Shown here piece after piece: positions 7,315 through 17,054 of a DNA stretch of 64,000 bases. The translations under genes were made by a program, and so were the position numbers. Each line of letters starts with the position of its first letter. Positions within the stretch are counted from its first letter, which is position 1. The notes beneath the pieces are model-generated. The model did not search any database. It saw only the letters and a program-made list of their open reading frames with translations, and was not told the DNA's origin. This DNA comes from Prevotella sp. (GTDB lineage Bacteria > Bacteroidota > Bacteroidia > Bacteroidales > Bacteroidaceae), in the NCBI GenBank assembly GCA_016901395.1, contig JAEAMQ010000067.1:62001-126000 (forward strand). Reading direction: 5' to 3'.

Positions 7315-9609
7315 TTATTTCATGATTTCTTTTTTCTTTTTCTCCACATAGGCATCGATGACGGCCACGGCAGTCACATTGACCACATTGGTGACGCTTG
7401 CCTCAAAGTCTGTGAAGTGGATGGCCTTGTTCAGCCCCATCTGGATGGGGCCAATCAGCTCCACGTCGGGGTCGAGGCCCTGCATCAGTTTATAACTGCT
7501 GTTGGCCGAGCTCATGTTGGGGAACACGAGGGTGTTGACGTTCTTGCCTTTCAAACGGTTGAAAGGATACTTGTCATCACGCAGTTCCTGGTTGAGGGCG
7601 AAGTTCACTTGCATCTCGCCATCGATGGGGAGATCGGGGAATTCGGCCTGCATACGCTCCACAGCCTGATGCACGGCCAGCGGCGAGCCAATCTCGTCGG
7701 TACCGAAATTGGAGTAGCTGATCATGGCAATCACCGGATCGGTGTTGAAGAAACGTGTGGTATGGGCCGACAACCGGGCAATATCGTAGAGCACGTTCTT
7801 GTCGGGATGGCGGTTGATAAGGGTATCGGCAAGGAAGAACACTCCCTTCTTGGTGTTGAGGATGTGCATCGTGCCAAACGTACCGTATTCGGGACGCACG
7901 CCAATCACCTCCTTGGCCACCTTGATGGTGTTGCTGTATTTGGTGTAGAGACCGGTGATAAATGCGTCAGCATCATCGTTCTCGACCATCGACATACCAA
8001 AATAGTTGCGCTCATACATCTTGTCGTAGGCTTCCTCGAAGGTGTATCCCTTGCGTGCCAGCTTCTCAGCAAGATGCTTGGCATAGGTAGCCCGGCGGCC
8101 CTGCTCCTTGTCGGCACGCATATCCACAATCTCCACTCCGGCGAGATCGAGTTTCAAGCGATTGGCCAGACGGTTCAGACGGTCAGGGTTGCCCAGCAGG
8201 ATCGGTTTGCAGATGCCTTCCTGGCAGGCCTGCACGGCAGCCTTCATCATCGTGGGATGACCACCCTCGGCAAACACCACGCGCTGCGGATGCAGGGCGG
8301 CAGTGGCATGAAGGGTACGCGTGAGCTTGGTTTCCTGTCCGAGCATCTGACGCAGACGATTCTTATAGGCTTCCCAGTCTGTGATCGGTGTACGAGCCAC
8401 ACCGCTGTCCATAGCGGCCTTGGCCACAGCAGCCGACACCTCGGTAATGAGTCTCGGGTCTACAGGCTTCGGAATGAAATAGTTGGGACCGAAGGCGAGG
8501 TCGTTCACATGATACACCTCGTTCACGATATCGGGGATGCGCTGCTTGGCCAGATCGGCGATGGCATGCACGGCAGCGAGTTTCATCTCCTCGTTGATGG
8601 CACGGGCATGCACGTCGAGCGCACCGCGGAAGATGAAGGGGAAGCCGATCACATTGTTTATCTGGTTGGGATAATCAGAGCGTCCGGTCGAGATGAGCAC
8701 ATCGGGACGGCTGTCCATCGCATCCTCATAGCTGATTTCCGGAATGGGGTTTGCCAGTGCAAACACAATGGGGTTCTTAGCCATCGAGCGCACCATTTCC
8801 TTGGTCAGGATATTGCCTTTGGACAATCCTACAAAGACATCGGCACCCACTATAGCCTCCTCCAGCGTATGCACGTCACGGCGGCGGGTAGCAAAGAGTT
8901 TCTTCTGCTCGGTGAGATTGGGACGGTCTGAAGTGATGACACCTTTGGAATCGAGCATCACCACGTTCTCCACCTTCAGGCCGAGAGCCACATAGAGTTT
9001 GGTGCAACTGATGGCAGCAGCACCGGCTCCGTTCACCACGAGCTTCACCTTTGAGATGTCCTTACCGGCCACCTCAAGGGCATTTTTCAGTCCGGCGGCC
9101 GAGATGATGGCGGTGCCATGCTGGTCGTCGTGCATCACGGGGATGTCGAGGGTCTTCTTCAGACGCTCCTCTATGTAGAAGCACTCTGGGGCTTTGATGT
9201 CCTCCAGATTGATACCACCGAAAGAAGGCGCAATGCGCTCCACTACCTCACAAAACTTTTCAGGGTCTTCCTCGTTCACCTCGATATCGAACACGTCTAC
9301 GCCACCGTAAATCTTAAACAGCAGTCCCTTGCCCTCCATCACCGGTTTGCCGCCATCGGCACCGATGTTGCCCAGTCCGAGCACGGCCGTACCGTTGGAA
9401 ATCACGGCTACCAGATTGCCTTTGTTGGTGTATTTGTAGGAATCGTCAGGATTCTTCTGAATCTCAAGACAGGGATAAGCCACACCCGGGGAATAAGCCA
9501 GACTCAAATCGGTCTGCGTGCGATAGGGCTTGGTGGGTTTCACTTCAATTTTACCAGGCCTACCCATTTCGTGATATTCAAGCGCAGCCTCTTTCGTAAT
9601 TTTTACCAT
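7315..9609 (-). CDS. maeB: NADP-dependent malic enzyme with phosphotransacetylase-like domain
   Basis: The 764-residue protein is a MaeB-type fusion. The N-terminal half (to about residue 430) is malic enzyme: [12 protein letters not shown], the metal-binding [21 protein letters not shown] and a nucleotide-binding VVNGAGAAA. The C-terminal half (from [14 protein letters not shown]) resembles phosphate acetyltransferase; in this family it is usually regulatory rather than catalytic, sensing acetyl-CoA. The enzyme decarboxylates malate to pyruvate in the cytosol with reduction of NADP, linking the C4-acid pool to pyruvate and NADPH. The length matches E. coli MaeB (759). A -7 box lies 74 bases upstream and a strong terminator lies downstream, so it is monocistronic. 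Confidence 0.95.
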   Translation of the reverse strand: MVKITKEAALEYHEMGRPGKIEVKPTKPYRTQTDLSLAYSPGVAYPCLEIQKNPDDSYKYTNKGNLVAVISNGTAVLGLGNIGADGGKPVMEGKGLLFKIYGGVDVFDIEVNEEDPEKFCEVVERIAPSFGGINLEDIKAPECFYIEERLKKTLDIPVMHDDQHGTAIISAAGLKNALEVAGKDISKVKLVVNGAGAAAISCTKLYVALGLKVENVVMLDSKGVITSDRPNLTEQKKLFATRRRDVHTLEEAIVGADVFVGLSKGNILTKEMVRSMAKNPIVFALANPIPEISYEDAMDSRPDVLISTGRSDYPNQINNVIGFPFIFRGALDVHARAINEEMKLAAVHAIADLAKQRIPDIVNEVYHVNDLAFGPNYFIPKPVDPRLITEVSAAVAKAAMDSGVARTPITDWEAYKNRLRQMLGQETKLTRTLHATAALHPQRVVFAEGGHPTMMKAAVQACQEGICKPILLGNPDRLNRLANRLKLDLAGVEIVDMRADKEQGRRATYAKHLAEKLARKGYTFEEAYDKMYERNYFGMSMVENDDADAFITGLYTKYSNTIKVAKEVIGVRPEYGTFGTMHILNTKKGVFFLADTLINRHPDKNVLYDIARLSAHTTRFFNTDPVIAMISYSNFGTDEIGSPLAVHQAVERMQAEFPDLPIDGEMQVNFALNQELRDDKYPFNRLKGKNVNTLVFPNMSSANSSYKLMQGLDPDVELIGPIQMGLNKAIHFTDFEASVTNVVNVTAVAVIDAYVEKKKKEIMK

Positions 9610-9682
9610 CTTTGTTTTACTTTTTAATCTGATATACGTAGCTTTTGTAAAAAAAGTCTCCTGTATACAATAAATTTGTCAG

Positions 9683-9690
9683 CAAAGTTA
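9683..9690 (-). promoter_or_regulatory. -7 promoter box of the malic enzyme gene
   Basis: TAACTTTG on the minus strand, 74 bases before the ATG at 9609. TTTC stands at the -33 position, a weak match. Confidence 0.45.
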
Positions 9691-10195
9691 TAACATTTAT
9701 TTCTGATTTGAAAGAGCTTGCCCGAAAAAATAAAGGCTGTTGCAGCATTTCCATTCGATAAACTATCATATTGTAAAACATAGTTAGCATTTAGCAACAA
9801 TGATGATGTTCATGGGATGGTAAATGGAGCAAAAACAGCGGTTCGGGCCGGTATGGTCCGGATGTCTGATGTGACAGTTCGGTGGCTCTACCACCGACGA
9901 CCTGTAAAGAGGGGTTGCACTTCCCCGACACTCACACCATTTCTCATACACCGACTGTGTTCTCCTTCGGTCCTTCGGCCCTTCCATGTTTCCCCAACAT
10001 CCGGATTGGATTTATTCATCCCTTCCATCAAAAGAAGAAAAATGGCATTGAAAGAATTTGAACAAATGCTTAAAAACAGGGCTGTGGCAGAAATGAGTGC
10101 ACGACAAGGTGAGAAAAGGGCCAAAAACAGGCCTATATCTAACCCACTGATAACCAACACCCTGTAATATATTGACAAATCATGGCATTGCGATT

Positions 10196-10261
10196 ACTAT
10201 CTAATCGAATGACGAATACTATCTAATCGTCTCACGATTAGTACCTGATGGCACGACGATT
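10196..10261 (+). repeat. 22-bp-period array, ACTATCTAATCG family, locus A
   Basis: Three units start at 10196, 10218 and 10240, each 22 bases, with core ACTATCTAATCG degrading to AGTACCTGATGG in the third. The bases before it (ATTGACAAATCATGGCATTGCG) resemble those before loci B and D. Confidence 0.75.
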
Positions 10262-10520
10262 TAGACCTTTTGGCAGCGTAAAAACGCCAGAAAATGCACT
10301 TTCATGCCTGTTTTGCCCCCTCCATGAGGGCGAAATGTCCCGACGATTTCATCTTCAGACTGCGATGATGCCGTTTTTTCCCTCTCACGTGAAAATAAAA
10401 ATGCGCATGTTTTTGATGAAAAAACAGGACATGTAGGGAGGGCTATGCCCTACTCCACGATGTTGTCATAGGATTGTTTTACATGGTTTTTTCGTTGTTT
10501 CCGATATTTCCGTGAGAAAA

Positions 10521-10600
10521 GTTCTCTCGCAATAAACGCAATGAACGCAATTTTAATTTCTCGCAGATATCGCAGATGACACAGATTGGCTCACGCGTTG
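10521..10600 (+). repeat. 80-bp interspersed repeat, copy 1
   Basis: The block AATAAACGCAATGAACGCAA followed by TTTTAATTT and GCAGAT triplet-like phrases recurs at 10963-11040, offset 442 bases, with a few substitutions. Confidence 0.7.
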
Positions 10601-10732
10601 TTTTTTAGAACAACGGATTTAGCAGATGAAGCGGAACCCTTCGGCACATTTTGATTTCGCAGAGGGCCGCCAGCGGCCGGCGGATCGCACGGAAACCTGC
10701 CCACCCTTAACTCTCATAAAGGCCCTCCCCAA

Positions 10733-10748
10733 CCCTCCCAAGGGAGGG
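10733..10748. repeat. Short GC-rich palindrome
   Basis: CCCTCCCAAGGGAGGG is a perfect 7-bp inverted repeat with a 2-base centre. Related palindromes occur at 55146-55166 and 55219-55249. Confidence 0.6.
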
Positions 10749-10962
10749 AATACTACGCGGCATTATCCAGTATTACTAAAGGTATCGAGAAGTTCATCAT
10801 TGTTTTTATCTGTGGTTAATAAAGGGGGTGGAGGGATATTCTCGGATAACCTTGCGGAGCAAGGATAAGCGATTTTCTGCGATAAGCATTTCCCACCGCG
10901 CCAGCTATATAAAAAAGATATTCTCCGGATATTCTGGGATGCCACGCAGTGGCGCGGAGGAA

Positions 10963-11040
10963 ACTCTCTCGCAATAAACGCAATGAACGCAATTTTAATT
11001 TCGCGCAGATGGCGCAGATGACACAGATTAGCTCGCGCGA
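10963..11040 (+). repeat. 80-bp interspersed repeat, copy 2
   Basis: Second copy of the block at 10521-10600. Differences are concentrated in the GCAGAT-containing half, which suggests an old duplication. Confidence 0.7.
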
Positions 11041-11151
11041 TGGTTTTATCTCGCAGAGGGTTACGCTGTTCGCTACACGATGGAACACATATCCACTCTA
11101 TAAACACCTTCCCTGTAAATACTCACAAAGACAAGTTCTCTCGTTTTATTA

Positions 11152-11450
11152 CTACCCCATCATTGTTTTCATTGTTCTCATCTGTGGTTAATACTGCCAA
11201 TTCCATCACTGTTTATTCATTCGTGCAATTCGTAGTCCCCGATTATTGTTTTTCATTGTTCTCATCTGTGGTTAATACTACCCAATTCCATCACTGTTTA
11301 TTCATTCGTGCAATTCGTAGTCCCCGATTATTGTTTTTCATTGTTCTCATCTGTGGTTAATACTACCAGTTCCATCACTGTTTATTCATTCGTGTAATTC
11401 GTGTAATTCGTAGTCCTATTATTGTTTTTCATTGATTACATCCGTGGTTG
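11152..11450 (-). repeat. Tandem of the CCACAGATG dispersed repeat (84-91 bp units)
   Basis: On the minus strand the core TTAACCACAGATG recurs with spacings of 84, 85 and about 91 bases (plus-strand TCTGTGG or TCCGTGG at 11181, 11265, 11350 and 11441). Between cores lie CACGAATGAATAAACAGTGA-like phrases. The same core and flanks appear in the other orientation at 57394-57780 with a 174-bp period. Confidence 0.8.
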
Positions 11451-11510
11451 GTTTCCCATGGTGCTGTTCGCGCACCCCCTTTCCATAAACAACACGACAT
11501 CACACCTACG

Positions 11511-11555
11511 AAAAATCGCATGATCCCTCCCGCTGCGGGGACGAAATCATGCGAT
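11511..11555 (-). terminator. Rho-independent terminator of the TonB-dependent receptor
   Basis: A perfect 10-bp stem ATCGCATGAT/ATCATGCGAT (11515-11524 with 11546-11555) encloses a GC-rich inner stem and is followed on the minus strand by five T residues. Confidence 0.8.
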
Positions 11556-11579
11556 GGGGAGAATGGATGGTAGGAACGA

Positions 11580-13955
11580 TTAGAACTCAAATTGCACGCG
11601 GGCGTTGAACTGTCGCCCGGTGAGATAGTTGGGCACGGCATACTGCTGATTGGTCACGTCGGTCACCCAATAGTAGGAATTGACGTTGTTGATGCCAAAG
11701 AGGTTGAGGCAGTCGAGTCCGAACCAGATGTTTTTGAAGATGGATTTGCGCGATCGGTCGCTGTTGTCGAGCAGTCGATAGCTCATGCCGATGTCGGCAC
11801 GCTTGTAGGCCGGCGCACGGAAGGTGTTGGTCTCCAACTCGCGGTGGGGCGCGGAGAAGGGCAGGCCATCGGCCAGAGCCAGCTTGAGACTCATCTTCCA
11901 GCGCGTGGTGCCGGGGAAATAGTCGGTGAAAAAGAGGTTCACCGCATAGCGCTGGTCGGTGGGCAGTGGGATGGTTTTGCCATTGAGTTTCATGCGAGTA
12001 TGCATCAACGACAGTGTAATCCACGAGTCGCTGCCCGGCACAAACTCACCAAAGAGTTTCAGGTCAAGGCCGGCAGCATGACCCGAGGCGAGATTGTCGC
12101 CATAATAGACCACCTTCACATTGTTGATGGAATAGGGCACAAGATTTCCCAAAAGCTTATAGTAGAGTTCTGCAGTGAACTTATACTGCCTGCGGTTCAT
12201 GGCAAACCGATAGTCCATGCCGCCGATGAAATGGATGGATCGCTGGCTGCGTATCTTGCTGTTGAGCGTGGCGTAGGTCACGCCGGAGACGGTCGACGTG
12301 TCGCGAAGCTCCTTGAAGAAGGGTGCCTGATAGTAGAGTCCGGTGGCCAGACGGAAGGTCATGTCATGGTTGAAGGCCGGGATGATGGCCAGCGAGACAC
12401 GCGGCGAGAGGATCGATTCCTTATTAAAACTCCAGTTGGCAAAGCGCAATCCGTAGTTGAGCGTGTAGAGGGTACTGTCGTCGCTCGACCTGAAGCGCCA
12501 GGTATCCTGCAAGTAAACCTCCAGTCGGTTGGCGCTGAGGGTGTTCTTGGCGCGCAGCGAATAGATGAGGTTGAGGTCTTTTCCGGTGTGGGGCACGCTG
12601 TATCCAGCGGAGTCGCGCATCTCATATTCCACCGAATTTTCCTCGATATGCTCGCGCTTATAGGTGAGCGCACCCTCGATGCGGTGCTGGCGCGTGGTGT
12701 GGCGGGCCAGCAACTTGATGCTCTCCACGTGGGCCTTGAGGTAGTTGCGGGTGTGTTCGAAATAGGTTCCGACACCGAGATTTTCAGATGTCTCGGTCTG
12801 TGTGAGCCAGTATTGTCCCTGAATGTCATAGCGTTCGCTCTCGGTGGTGGAGAAAGCTGAGCCGAGGAGCGACACCGAAGTGGAGTCGCCGAAATGACGG
12901 GTGAGGCCGAGTGTGCCGAAGAACGTGCGGAAACGGTCTTTCTCCTGACCGTCGAAATAGACCTTGAACGAGCGTACGTTTTCCATCGTTCCGAACTTGG
13001 TCTCACGGTCTTGAGGGTCGAAATTGTACTGGTTGTCGGAGATGTTGCCGATGAAATCGATGCTCCACCGCTTGTTGGGCTTATAGCTCAGGTAGGTCTG
13101 GTAATCGAGGAAGCTGGGCTTATACTCCCCATTGGTCTCTAAAGAGCCTAAGAGATACTTGGTGGTTTTGTAGCGCAGGCCGTGCGACCACGCGAATTTC
13201 TTGTTGGAAAAGCCCACGTATGCGCTTGCGCCGAGGAGCGAAGCGGTGACGTTTGCCTCAAATTTCTTGGGACGACGATAGGTGATGTCAAGTGCCGACG
13301 ACATCTTGTCGCCATACTTTGCTTCAAAGCCGCCGGTGGAAAAACCAATGCGTTCCACCATGTCGGGATTGATGATGGAGAGGCCTTCCTGCTGTCCGCT
13401 ACGCACGAGGAAGGGGCGGTACACCTCCACATTGTTGATATAGACCGAGTTTTCGTCGAACGCGCCACCCCGGACATTATACTGCGACGACAACTCCGAG
13501 TGCGTCGACACACCTGCCTGGCTCTGTATTAGTTCTTCGACAGCATTGCCCGTGGTCGACGGCATGGACTTCAACTGCTCGGTGGAGAGTTCCTGAGTCT
13601 GGCCCGATTGTATCTTCTGACCCGTGACATTCACCTCGCCGATGCTGCCTGCCTCCTCATAAAGCACGATCTGGAGGGTCTGCGTGCCCTTCGGCCGGCG
13701 CAGCACGCGGGTCTTGGTGCGGTATCCGAGCATCGAAAACTTGATGACTACGGAGTCGGCCGACTGCAAATGGAGTTGGAATTCGCCCTTGAGCGAGGTG
13801 ACCGTGGCTTTGCCCTGTGCCAAACAAGAGACACTGGCCAACTCCACGGGATTGTTGTTTTCGTCGCTCACACGACCCCTGAGCGTGAAGCTCTGGGCCG
13901 CGGCAGCTATGGTGCAGGCAATGAATATTGCCAGAATGATACATCTTTGTTTCAT
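11580..13955 (-). CDS. TonB-dependent outer-membrane receptor
   Basis: The start at 13955 begins a signal peptide (MKQRCIILAIFIACTIAAAAQ); the earlier ATG at 14012 would spoil it. The 791-residue chain has a carboxypeptidase-like regulatory domain (about 22-105, SFTLRGRVSDENNNPVELAS), a plug (about 115-220, with RGGAFDENSVYINNVEVYRP) and a 22-strand barrel ending in aromatic RVQFEF. Such receptors import siderophores, cobalamin or glycans using TonB energy. No SusD partner gene is next to it, which speaks against a canonical polysaccharide locus; the substrate is unknown. It is 69 bases downstream of the GNAT gene on the same strand, without a visible promoter of its own, so both may form one unit closed by the terminator at 11511-11555. 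Confidence 0.9.
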   Translation of the reverse strand: MKQRCIILAIFIACTIAAAAQSFTLRGRVSDENNNPVELASVSCLAQGKATVTSLKGEFQLHLQSADSVVIKFSMLGYRTKTRVLRRPKGTQTLQIVLYEEAGSIGEVNVTGQKIQSGQTQELSTEQLKSMPSTTGNAVEELIQSQAGVSTHSELSSQYNVRGGAFDENSVYINNVEVYRPFLVRSGQQEGLSIINPDMVERIGFSTGGFEAKYGDKMSSALDITYRRPKKFEANVTASLLGASAYVGFSNKKFAWSHGLRYKTTKYLLGSLETNGEYKPSFLDYQTYLSYKPNKRWSIDFIGNISDNQYNFDPQDRETKFGTMENVRSFKVYFDGQEKDRFRTFFGTLGLTRHFGDSTSVSLLGSAFSTTESERYDIQGQYWLTQTETSENLGVGTYFEHTRNYLKAHVESIKLLARHTTRQHRIEGALTYKREHIEENSVEYEMRDSAGYSVPHTGKDLNLIYSLRAKNTLSANRLEVYLQDTWRFRSSDDSTLYTLNYGLRFANWSFNKESILSPRVSLAIIPAFNHDMTFRLATGLYYQAPFFKELRDTSTVSGVTYATLNSKIRSQRSIHFIGGMDYRFAMNRRQYKFTAELYYKLLGNLVPYSINNVKVVYYGDNLASGHAAGLDLKLFGEFVPGSDSWITLSLMHTRMKLNGKTIPLPTDQRYAVNLFFTDYFPGTTRWKMSLKLALADGLPFSAPHRELETNTFRAPAYKRADIGMSYRLLDNSDRSRKSIFKNIWFGLDCLNLFGINNVNSYYWVTDVTNQQYAVPNYLTGRQFNARVQFEF

Positions 13956-14024
13956 GTTATAGCAATAACGAGCCAACCGTGCCTTTATTGTTGACATGAG
14001 AATGAAATCCAAGAGGCGTGGGCG

Positions 14025-15002
14025 TTATTCCTGATAGAACCACGAAACGAGTCTGTTGACCCATCCGATGGAGAAGCGGAACCACCGGAAAGTGGCCACG
14101 GGCTTGCCCCCGAAACTCAGGATGAACTCGCGGTAGGGATTGCGGGGATAGGGCAATCCGACATCGAGAAAACAGAAATGGGCGTAGTTGTGCTCCCAAG
14201 CCCAGTTCATGGCGTGCCAGATGGTCATCATGTTGGGATGCAGATGGGGGTAGCTCTTGCGGCGTGAAGCCAGGTACCACAGGTAGGCATTGCCCTCGGA
14301 GTAGGCGCAGACGCATCCGCCGATGATCTTTTTCTTATACATCGTGATGAAGACGCGGGCCTCAGTGCTCTTGAAAAGTTCCACAAGCAGTTCCTCGGGG
14401 GGTGGCAGTCGGTGGGGCTTAAACCTGAAGAAGCGACGCAGCAAACGGTGGAACAGCCTCACTTCCTGTTCGTTTTCGGCCTCGCGGGTAATGACGCCGA
14501 GGTCGTAGACGTGTTCAATGCGCTCGTGCATCTTGTCGGTTATCCGCTCGGCGGGCGATTTGGAGTGGAGCGAATTGTAGACTTCCTGCCAGCCAATGGG
14601 CACAAAGGAGTTCTTGCGGAAGAACCGATAGCCGAACATCTTGCGCGAAAGGTCGCTGAATTCGGTGTAAAAGCACAGTTTGCGACGCAGTTTCCGCGTC
14701 ATGGCATAGAGCAGTTGACCGAAGATTTCTTCACTGTTCTGGTCGTCTTCGTAGTCGCCTTCGCCGTAGATACGGCCCTGGGTGTAGAGGTATGGGGGTA
14801 TGAGCGACCCGCGTCGGCGCACGATAGCAAGCATGTGTCCAACCACTTGCCCCGCGTCGTCGGTGGCAACGGCCATGTAAGGCTTCTGTCCGGGTGTCCT
14901 TTCGATGATGTGAAAGAGTGCCGGGCTGTGAAAGAAGTTGCGGCAAGTCATATCCGGCAAAACTTCTCCCGAGGTATAGAGTCTTACATGATACGGGTTC
15001 AT
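14025..15002 (-). CDS. GNAT/FemAB-like acyltransferase family protein
   Basis: The 325-residue protein (ATG at 15002) has the double-GNAT look of FemAB/BioF2-like acyltransferases: an N-terminal half with YTSGEVLPDMTCRNFFHS and GHMLAIVRRR, and a C-terminal half with GGCVCAYSEGNAYLWYLASR and FLDVGLPYPRNPYREFILSFGG. FemAB relatives add amino acids to peptidoglycan or act on lipids, using aminoacyl-tRNA or acyl-CoA; which applies here is unknown. It has no signal peptide and is probably cytosolic or peripheral at the inner membrane. The -7 box at 15007-15014 ends 5 bases before the ATG, so the mRNA may be leaderless. It lies upstream of the TonB receptor and divergent from the nitroreductase. 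Confidence 0.75.
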   Translation of the reverse strand: MNPYHVRLYTSGEVLPDMTCRNFFHSPALFHIIERTPGQKPYMAVATDDAGQVVGHMLAIVRRRGSLIPPYLYTQGRIYGEGDYEDDQNSEEIFGQLLYAMTRKLRRKLCFYTEFSDLSRKMFGYRFFRKNSFVPIGWQEVYNSLHSKSPAERITDKMHERIEHVYDLGVITREAENEQEVRLFHRLLRRFFRFKPHRLPPPEELLVELFKSTEARVFITMYKKKIIGGCVCAYSEGNAYLWYLASRRKSYPHLHPNMMTIWHAMNWAWEHNYAHFCFLDVGLPYPRNPYREFILSFGGKPVATFRWFRFSIGWVNRLVSWFYQE

Positions 15003-15006
15003 AAGG

Positions 15007-15014
15007 CAAAGATA
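15007..15014 (-). promoter_or_regulatory. -7 box of the GNAT/FemAB-like gene
   Basis: TATCTTTG on the minus strand ends only 5 bases before the ATG at 15002. Transcription would start at about the first base of the start codon. Confidence 0.45.
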
Positions 15015-15058
15015 GCAAAAAACTCTTATATCCAATCCTTTGTATCCAATCTTTTTAG

Positions 15059-15066
15059 TAACTTTG
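15059..15066 (+). promoter_or_regulatory. -7 box of the nitroreductase operon
   Basis: TAACTTTG lies 24 bases before the ATG at 15090, divergent from the GNAT promoter. No -33 TTG at the usual distance. Confidence 0.45.
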
Positions 15067-15089
15067 CCGTAGAACCATTAAAATAGGAT

Positions 15090-15620
15090 ATGGAAGATTT
15101 CAAAAGTCTTGTTCAGCGTCGGCGAAGCCATCGTCGGTTTACCGATGAGGAGGTTTCGGCCGAGGATTTGCAGCTTATCCTGCGTGCCGCACTGATGTCT
15201 CCCACCTCGAAAGGGCAGCGCAACTGGCAGTTTGCGGTAGTAGACAACAAGCGTGACATCGAGAAATTGTCCGATGCCAAGGACATGGGGTCACAGTTTA
15301 TGAAGGGTGCTCCGCTGGCGATTGTGGTGATGGGCGACCCGAAAGTGAACGATTGTTGGATCGAAGACTGTAGCATTGCCGCCATCTCCATGCAGTATCA
15401 GTGTGAGGATTTGGGCTTGGGCAGCTGCTGGATACAGATGCGTGCCCGTGGCTTGAGCGACGGACATACGGCCAATGAGGTCATCCACGGCATCCTCGGA
15501 CTGCCCGACCATCTGGAGGTGTTGTGCGTGTTGGCCATCGGTCATGCCGCCGACGAGCGCAAATTGCAGAGTGAGGACGACCTGAAATGGGAAAATGTGA
15601 TAATAAAAGCAGATGATTAA
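15090..15620 (+). CDS. Nitroreductase family flavoprotein
   Basis: The 176-residue protein has the FMN-binding start [13 protein letters not shown] (residues 10-22), the [16 protein letters not shown] stretch (36-51) and the [10 protein letters not shown] segment (109-118) of the nitroreductase fold. These enzymes are usually FMN-dependent dimers that reduce nitro groups, quinones or flavins with NAD(P)H in the cytosol. The physiological substrate cannot be told. The gene overlaps kdsC by 8 bases, which points to coupled translation, although a link to lipopolysaccharide synthesis is not otherwise evident. Confidence 0.9.
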   Translation: MEDFKSLVQRRRSHRRFTDEEVSAEDLQLILRAALMSPTSKGQRNWQFAVVDNKRDIEKLSDAKDMGSQFMKGAPLAIVVMGDPKVNDCWIEDCSIAAISMQYQCEDLGLGSCWIQMRARGLSDGHTANEVIHGILGLPDHLEVLCVLAIGHAADERKLQSEDDLKWENVIIKADD

Positions 15621-16131
15621 TTACGACCTGAAGAAAATAAAGGCCGTCATATTTGATGTTGACGGCGTGCTCTCGGCAGAGACTATTGGCATGGATGACC
15701 AGGGAATGCCGGTGCGAACCATCAATATCAAGGATGGTTATGCCATACAATTGGCAGTCAAAATGGGCTTGCGCGTGGTGATTTTGACCGGCGGAAGCTC
15801 GGAGGCCATACGCAAACGGTATGCCTATCTGGGCATGGAGGACATCTATCTGAAGTGTGCCGTGAAGATTGAGACCTACGAACAGTTCATTGAGAAATAC
15901 GGATTCACCGATGAAGAAGTAATCTTTATGGGCGACGACATACCCGATTTGGAGGTGATGCGACGTGTGGGCTGTGCCTGTTGTCCGTCGGATGCCTGTG
16001 CCGAAGTGAAGGAAGTGTCGACCTATATCTCGCAGAAGCGGGGTGGATTTGGCTGTGCCCGTGACGTGCTGGAGCAGGTTTTGCAGGCCCAAGGCAAATG
16101 GCTCAGCGACGCGAAAGCATTTGGGTGGTGA
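15613..16131 (+). CDS. kdsC: 3-deoxy-D-manno-octulosonate 8-phosphate phosphatase (KdsC)
   Basis: This is a 172-residue C0-type HAD phosphatase. The nucleophile motif is [10 protein letters not shown] (residues 11-20), motif II is ILTGGSS, and the metal-binding motif is FMGDDIPD. The lack of a cap domain and the closing [16 protein letters not shown] match KdsC. It removes phosphate from Kdo-8-P in the cytosol, giving Kdo for the lipopolysaccharide inner core. The start overlaps the upstream nitroreductase by 8 bases. The next co-directional gene, maf, follows after a 326-base gap filled by a long inverted repeat of AAGTTAAG phrases. Confidence 0.92.
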   Translation: MINYDLKKIKAVIFDVDGVLSAETIGMDDQGMPVRTINIKDGYAIQLAVKMGLRVVILTGGSSEAIRKRYAYLGMEDIYLKCAVKIETYEQFIEKYGFTDEEVIFMGDDIPDLEVMRRVGCACCPSDACAEVKEVSTYISQKRGGFGCARDVLEQVLQAQGKWLSDAKAFGW

Positions 16132-16137
16132 AAAAAG

Positions 16138-16425
16138 AGGAGGAGTTAAGAAGTTAAAGAAGTTAGGAAGTTAAGAAGAATGGTGGGGAAGTTAAGAAGT
16201 TAAGACGTATGTCTGAAGTTAAGATTTTATAGAAGTTAGGAAGTTAAGAAGTTAGGAAGTTAAGACAAATGACTGTTTATCGGTTCATCACAAGGTAGCC
16301 CATCGACTCCTACGGTGCCGTTGTCTTAACTTCTTTAACTCCTTTAACTTCTTAACTTCCTCTCCAATTCTTCTTAACTTCCATAACTTCTTAACTTCAG
16401 ACACACGTCCTAACTCCTCAACTCC
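16138..16425. repeat. Zipper element 1: long inverted repeat of AAGTTAAG phrases (kdsC-maf gap)
   Basis: The left arm (16138-16265) is built of GAAGTTAAG, GAAGTTAGG and GAAGTTAAAG phrases. The right arm (16322-16425) is built of their complements, such as CTTAACTTC. Long runs match between the arms, including the left-arm GGAAGTTAAGAAGAATGG and its near-complement on the right. The 56-base centre has no repeats. An RNA spanning both genes would fold into a stem of tens of base pairs. Confidence 0.8.
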
Positions 16426-16457
16426 ATACCTCCCCTTCTCTAAAACAATAACAAATT

Positions 16458-17018
16458 ATGAAGAAAATCATATTAGCCAGCAACTCGCCAAGGCGCAAAG
16501 AACTCTTGGCCGGGTTGGGATACGAGTTTGAAGTGAAGGTGATTCCCGGCATAGACGAGAGCTATCCCGAGGGATTGCCGATGGAAGAGATACCTCAATA
16601 CATCTCCCGGGAGAAGGCTGCAGCCTACAAAGTGGGGGCCGACGAGGTGTTGCTCACCGCCGATACGGTCGTGGTGCTGGGACAGGAAGTACTTGGGAAG
16701 CCCACCGATGCTGCCGATGCGAGTCGCATGCTCCATGAATTGAGCGGACAAACTCACCATGTCATCACGGGCGTTTGCCTCACCACGGCCGACAATCAAC
16801 GCTGTTTCTCGGTGACAACCGAGGTTACTTTCAAGTCGTTGACCGACGAAGAAATCGACTATTACATCTCCCATTACCAACCATTCGACAAGGCTGGCGC
16901 CTACGGCATACAGGAATGGATAGGTTATATCGGCGTGACGGGCATCCGAGGAAGCTATTTCAACGTGATGGGATTGCCTGTACAGCGCATCTATCAGGAG
17001 TTGCAGGGCATGGCATAA
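16458..17018 (+). CDS. maf: Maf family nucleotide pyrophosphatase
   Basis: The 186-residue protein has the Maf signature at its start (ILASNSPRRKELL, residues 4-16), the ADTVV segment (about 68-72) and the closing DKAGAYGIQEW and GSYFNVMGLPV. Maf proteins hydrolyse dTTP, UTP or modified pyrimidine triphosphates and take part in house-cleaning and septation control in the cytosol. The dTTP/UTP (YhdE-like) class is favoured by GAYGIQ, but the substrate is an inference. It is co-directional with kdsC and has no promoter box of its own, so it may depend on read-through of zipper element 1. Confidence 0.93.
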   Translation: MKKIILASNSPRRKELLAGLGYEFEVKVIPGIDESYPEGLPMEEIPQYISREKAAAYKVGADEVLLTADTVVVLGQEVLGKPTDAADASRMLHELSGQTHHVITGVCLTTADNQRCFSVTTEVTFKSLTDEEIDYYISHYQPFDKAGAYGIQEWIGYIGVTGIRGSYFNVMGLPVQRIYQELQGMA

Positions 17019-17054
17019 GGCCGCGCTGCAACTTCAAGCATTGTTCTTTGAAAG

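Larger units (their letters stand above)
9691..11510. other. Gene-free repeat-rich gap
   Basis: No ORF in these 1.8 kb has a family signature, a credible start or coding-like composition. The gap holds a 22-bp-period array, a duplicated 80-bp block, a short GC-rich palindrome and a tandem of a longer dispersed repeat, each listed separately. Scattered phrases of the longer repeat (for example CATTGTTTTTATCTGTGGTTAATA near 10795-10820, given here in part only) suggest repeated insertion and decay. The stretch 9700-10140 shows nothing recognisable. Confidence 0.7.

Noticed and set aside
7417-8931. Long plus-strand frame opposite the malic enzyme
   Set aside because: Antisense shadow; no family motif and no promoter.
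9784-10178. Small frames on both strands in the gene-free gap
   Set aside because: Composition is not coding-like and no motif was seen.
11152-11450. Insertion sequence
   Set aside because: There is no transposase frame and no clear terminal inverted repeats; a non-coding dispersed repeat fits better.
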